Shown here piece after piece: positions 41,632-43,365 of a stretch of 43,365 nt of DNA (position 1 is its first letter; each line of letters begins with the position of its first letter). The notes below the pieces were generated by a model that saw only the letters and a list, made by a program, of their open reading frames with translations, ran no database searches and was not told the DNA's origin. Source of the stretch: JANXDG01 sp964521665 (lineage in GTDB: Bacteria; Elusimicrobiota; Endomicrobiia; DTEH01). A program made the translations under genes and the position numbers. The DNA lies in NCBI GenBank assembly GCA_964521665.1, contig CAZFSG010000008.1:1-43365 (forward strand), given 5' to 3'.

Positions 41632-42648
41632 CTACAAACTTCTACCGATAACTTCAACAATTTTTTTAAGTTCATCCATAAGTTGAGCAAACTGTGTTGG
41701 ATAAATACTTTGTGGTCCGTCAGAAAGCGCTTCTTCAGGTTTGTTATGCACTTCTATAAGTAACCCGTCAGCACCTGCTACAACAGCTGCTTTTGCCATT
41801 GTACATACAAAATTTCTTATTCCTATACCGTGGCTAGGGTCTACAATTATTGGTAAATGTGATAAACTTTTTACCACAGGTATTGCGTTAAGGTCTAAAG
41901 TAAACCTTGTTGAATCTTCAAAAGTACGTATTCCTCGTTCACAAAGTATTACATTATAGTTTCCTTCTGACATAATATATTCTGCTGACATTAACCATTC
42001 TTTTATAGTAGTTGCCATACCACGTTTTAACAATACCGGTTTATTTGTTTTCCCAACTGCTTTAAGTAAATCAAAGTTTTGTACGTTCCTAGCCCCTATC
42101 TGTATTATATCAACATATTCTTCTAAAAGTTTAACTTGTTCAACACTCATTGCTTCAGATACAATACCTATACCAAGTTCTTCTTTAACTTCCTTAAGTA
42201 TTTTTAGTCCATCCTTACCTAATCCTTGAAATGTATATGGTGAAGTGCGTGGTTTAAAAATTCCTCCTCGTAACAAACTTGCTCCATATTTTTTTACTTC
42301 TTTTGCAATAGATAAAAATTGTTCTTTAGATTCAACAGCACAAGGTCCTGCTATAACAACAATTTTTTTACCTCCTATTTCAACTTCAGGATTGACTTTT
42401 ATAACAGTATTTTCTTCTTTAAACTCTCTACTTGCTAACTTAAACGGTTTCTCAATTTCGGAAATATGTTCTATTCCTTCCATTGATTCAAAAATTTCTT
42501 TGTAGCGTTCCGCTTGTTCACCAATAAGACCTACTATTGTTTTTTTCACACCACGGGATATATGTGGTGTAAAACCTAACTCTTTGATTTTTTCTATTAT
42601 ATGATTAAACTGTTCTTCAGTAATATCGTTTTTTATAACTAATATCAT
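41632..42648 (-). CDS. aroF: 3-deoxy-7-phosphoheptulonate synthase, type I-beta with ferredoxin-like domain
   Basis: The first enzyme of the shikimate pathway, joining phosphoenolpyruvate and erythrose-4-phosphate. The N-terminal 70 residues form a ferredoxin/ACT-like regulatory domain (VIKNDITEEQFNHIIEKIKE), as in the Thermotoga-type enzyme. The barrel then has AGPCAVES, LRGGIFKPRTSPYTFQG, IGARNVQNFDLL, KRG and DPSHGIGIR. The length is 338 residues. In this class the ferredoxin-like domain carries feedback inhibition by Tyr or Phe. A strong AAGGAG precedes the ATG. It is first in the run leading to aroA, and hairpin repeats lie upstream. Confidence 0.96.
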   Translation of the reverse strand: MILVIKNDITEEQFNHIIEKIKELGFTPHISRGVKKTIVGLIGEQAERYKEIFESMEGIEHISEIEKPFKLASREFKEENTVIKVNPEVEIGGKKIVVIAGPCAVESKEQFLSIAKEVKKYGASLLRGGIFKPRTSPYTFQGLGKDGLKILKEVKEELGIGIVSEAMSVEQVKLLEEYVDIIQIGARNVQNFDLLKAVGKTNKPVLLKRGMATTIKEWLMSAEYIMSEGNYNVILCERGIRTFEDSTRFTLDLNAIPVVKSLSHLPIIVDPSHGIGIRNFVCTMAKAAVVAGADGLLIEVHNKPEEALSDGPQSIYPTQFAQLMDELKKIVEVIGRSL

Positions 42649-42684
42649 ACCTTTTCTCCTTCCTCAAAAATAGTTTTGGTAACT

Positions 42685-42694
42685 ATTTTATGAT
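42685..42694 (-). promoter_or_regulatory. AT-rich motif upstream of aroF (candidate -10)
   Basis: The minus-strand ATCATAAAAT and the following AGTTA resemble the motifs before ilvD (29282-29298) and purH (3271-3279). It lies about 25 bases upstream of the aroF ribosome binding site. No convincing -35 is seen, so this is a weak call. Confidence 0.3.
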
Positions 42695-42725
42695 AAATTA
42701 AAAAATAAGTGCATAAAATAATAAA

Positions 42726-42888
42726 ACCGCAAACTAAACTCTGCGACTACAAATTTTTTGGACTGTAACAACCGTGTTGTTGCAGTTTTTAGCAATAACG
42801 CGGTTATTGCACTCCAAAATAACTAAAAAATTTGGAGTGCAACAACTTTGTTGTTGCATTTTTTGAACTGCAATAACAGTGTTATTGC
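42726..42888. repeat. run of four GCAACAAC/GCAATAAC hairpins
   Basis: After a degenerate CGCA..TGCGACTAC copy (about 42727-42750) there are four hairpins in a row. The first is CTGTAACAAC/GTTGTTGCAG (42763-42785, one G-T pair), the second GCAATAAC/GTTATTGC (42792-42810), the third GCAACAAC/GTTGTTGC (42839-42857) and the fourth GCAATAAC/GTTATTGC (42870-42888). The two stem types alternate and differ by a compensated base pair. Bases 42781-42867 nearly match 3306-3394. The stretch 42889-42960 shows no feature. Confidence 0.88.
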
Positions 42889-42969
42889 ATTTTTTATATC
42901 ACAATCCTTTTAAAGTTAGATTAAAGTTTCCTACTACTGCTCACCATATTGTATTCGGTAATTTTATAT

Positions 42970-43350
42970 CAGCGCTTATGTTCGCAAAACGCTAATTAAA
43001 GTTAGCGGATACAAATTTTTTGGACTGCAACAACATGTTGTTGCATTTCTTTTGTAATTTCACTTACATTTCCACATTCAGAACAAAATCACAATTTTTA
43101 GCAAACCAAGGTTTGCCACTACAAAAATAAATAAAAATTGTAGTTGCAAAACTTGCTTTGCTCTATTTTAGCAGACCAAGGTCTGCTACTACAAAATAAA
43201 TAAAAAAATTGTAGTTGCAAAGCTTGCTTTGCTTTAATTTATTTCAACAGACCAAGGTCTACAACTACAAATAATATGCGCAGGCTCAAGCCTGCGGTTA
43301 CCAATTGTAATTTTTGTATCTCAAAGAACATCATTTTTAGTTAACACAAC
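42970..43350. repeat. composite hairpin-array repeat, copy C (fullest)
   Basis: It begins with a CGCTAA/TTAGCG hairpin (42990-43007) and a perfect 18-base palindrome GCAACAACATGTTGTTGC (43027-43044). The spacer shared with copy B follows, then GCAAACC-AA-GGTTTGC (43101-43116). A TTGTAG/CTACAA-bounded two-hairpin cassette is present twice (about 43138-43195 and 43209-43268). These carry GCAAAAC-TT-GCTTTGC and GCAAAGC-TT-GCTTTGC first, then GCAGACC-AA-GGTCTGC (43171-43186) and AGACCAAGGTCT (43249-43260). An 8-bp CGCAGGCT-CA-AGCCTGCG hairpin (43279-43296) and the common tail (43311-43350) end it. No coding sequence is evident. Confidence 0.88.
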
Positions 43351-43365
43351 TTTACAAACTTTATT

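Noticed and set aside
42726..43350. Possible CRISPR array
   Set aside because: The repeats are hairpins of several types at irregular spacing, with no constant direct repeat of 24-40 bases and no unique spacers of uniform length; no cas genes are present.

Overview
This is an AT-rich (roughly 30% GC by eye) bacterial chromosomal segment, densely packed with housekeeping and biosynthetic genes. Two runs of exactly 100 Ns (19235-19334 and 29486-29585) show it is a scaffold from a draft or metagenome assembly. The presence of a CODH/acetyl-CoA synthase delta subunit, a FolD homologue, an MEP-pathway IspH, citramalate synthase and an endonuclease-type MutL suggests an anaerobe with at least part of a Wood-Ljungdahl pathway. 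The operon orders mutS-pilZ-mutL-miaA-hflX and aroF-tyrA-aroA-cmk-ispH would fit deep uncultured phyla such as Omnitrophota or relatives. I cannot assign the lineage from the sequence alone.

Layout. Almost everything is on the minus strand, so transcription runs from high to low coordinates. (A) 42648-37001: aroF, tyrA, aroA, cmk, ispH and a LysM/M23 peptidase (shikimate end products, nucleotide and isoprenoid precursors, envelope). (B) 36572-29647: rpmE, prfA, prmC, murA, hisD, hisB, cimA (translation termination, peptidoglycan, histidine, isoleucine entry). (C) 29249-17548: ilvD, a glycosyltransferase, ilvB, folD-like, acsD, scpB, a TIM-barrel protein, galT, a HEAT-repeat protein and a TlpA-like protein. 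(D) Plus-strand trx-panC (16313-17547), divergent from comF. (E) 16208-3834: comF, miaB, mutS, pilZ, mutL, miaA, hflX, pgsA, plsY, gpsA, HU, a MerR-type regulator and a small-multidrug-export family protein. (F) A plus-strand tRNA-Gly, then purH, a secreted hypothetical protein and an inositol monophosphatase-family gene, ending at tRNA-Pro. Bases 1-80 hold nothing I recognise.

The long non-coding stretches are not empty. Four of the five (3235-3753, 29250-29646, 36573-37000, 42649-43365) lie at operon 5' ends. They carry an interspersed family of small perfect hairpins built from a few stem types that differ by compensating base changes. The hairpins recur in the same order, share TTGTAG/CTACAA flanks and end in a common tail of about 40 bases. 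The fifth stretch (159-327) is a GGGTT-rich imperfect inverted repeat with a canonical G-quadruplex pattern. These repeats are the least explained part of the window.

Several enzymes carry substitutions at normally conserved positions: the FolD homologue (catalytic Lys to Gln, plus changes at the QLPLP and DVDG positions), the TlpA-like protein (first CXXC Cys to Ser), EPSP synthase (GNSAT, Ala at the Gly96 position) and CMP kinase (GRD to GRV). CimA, IlvB and IlvD together point to a threonine-independent isoleucine route.
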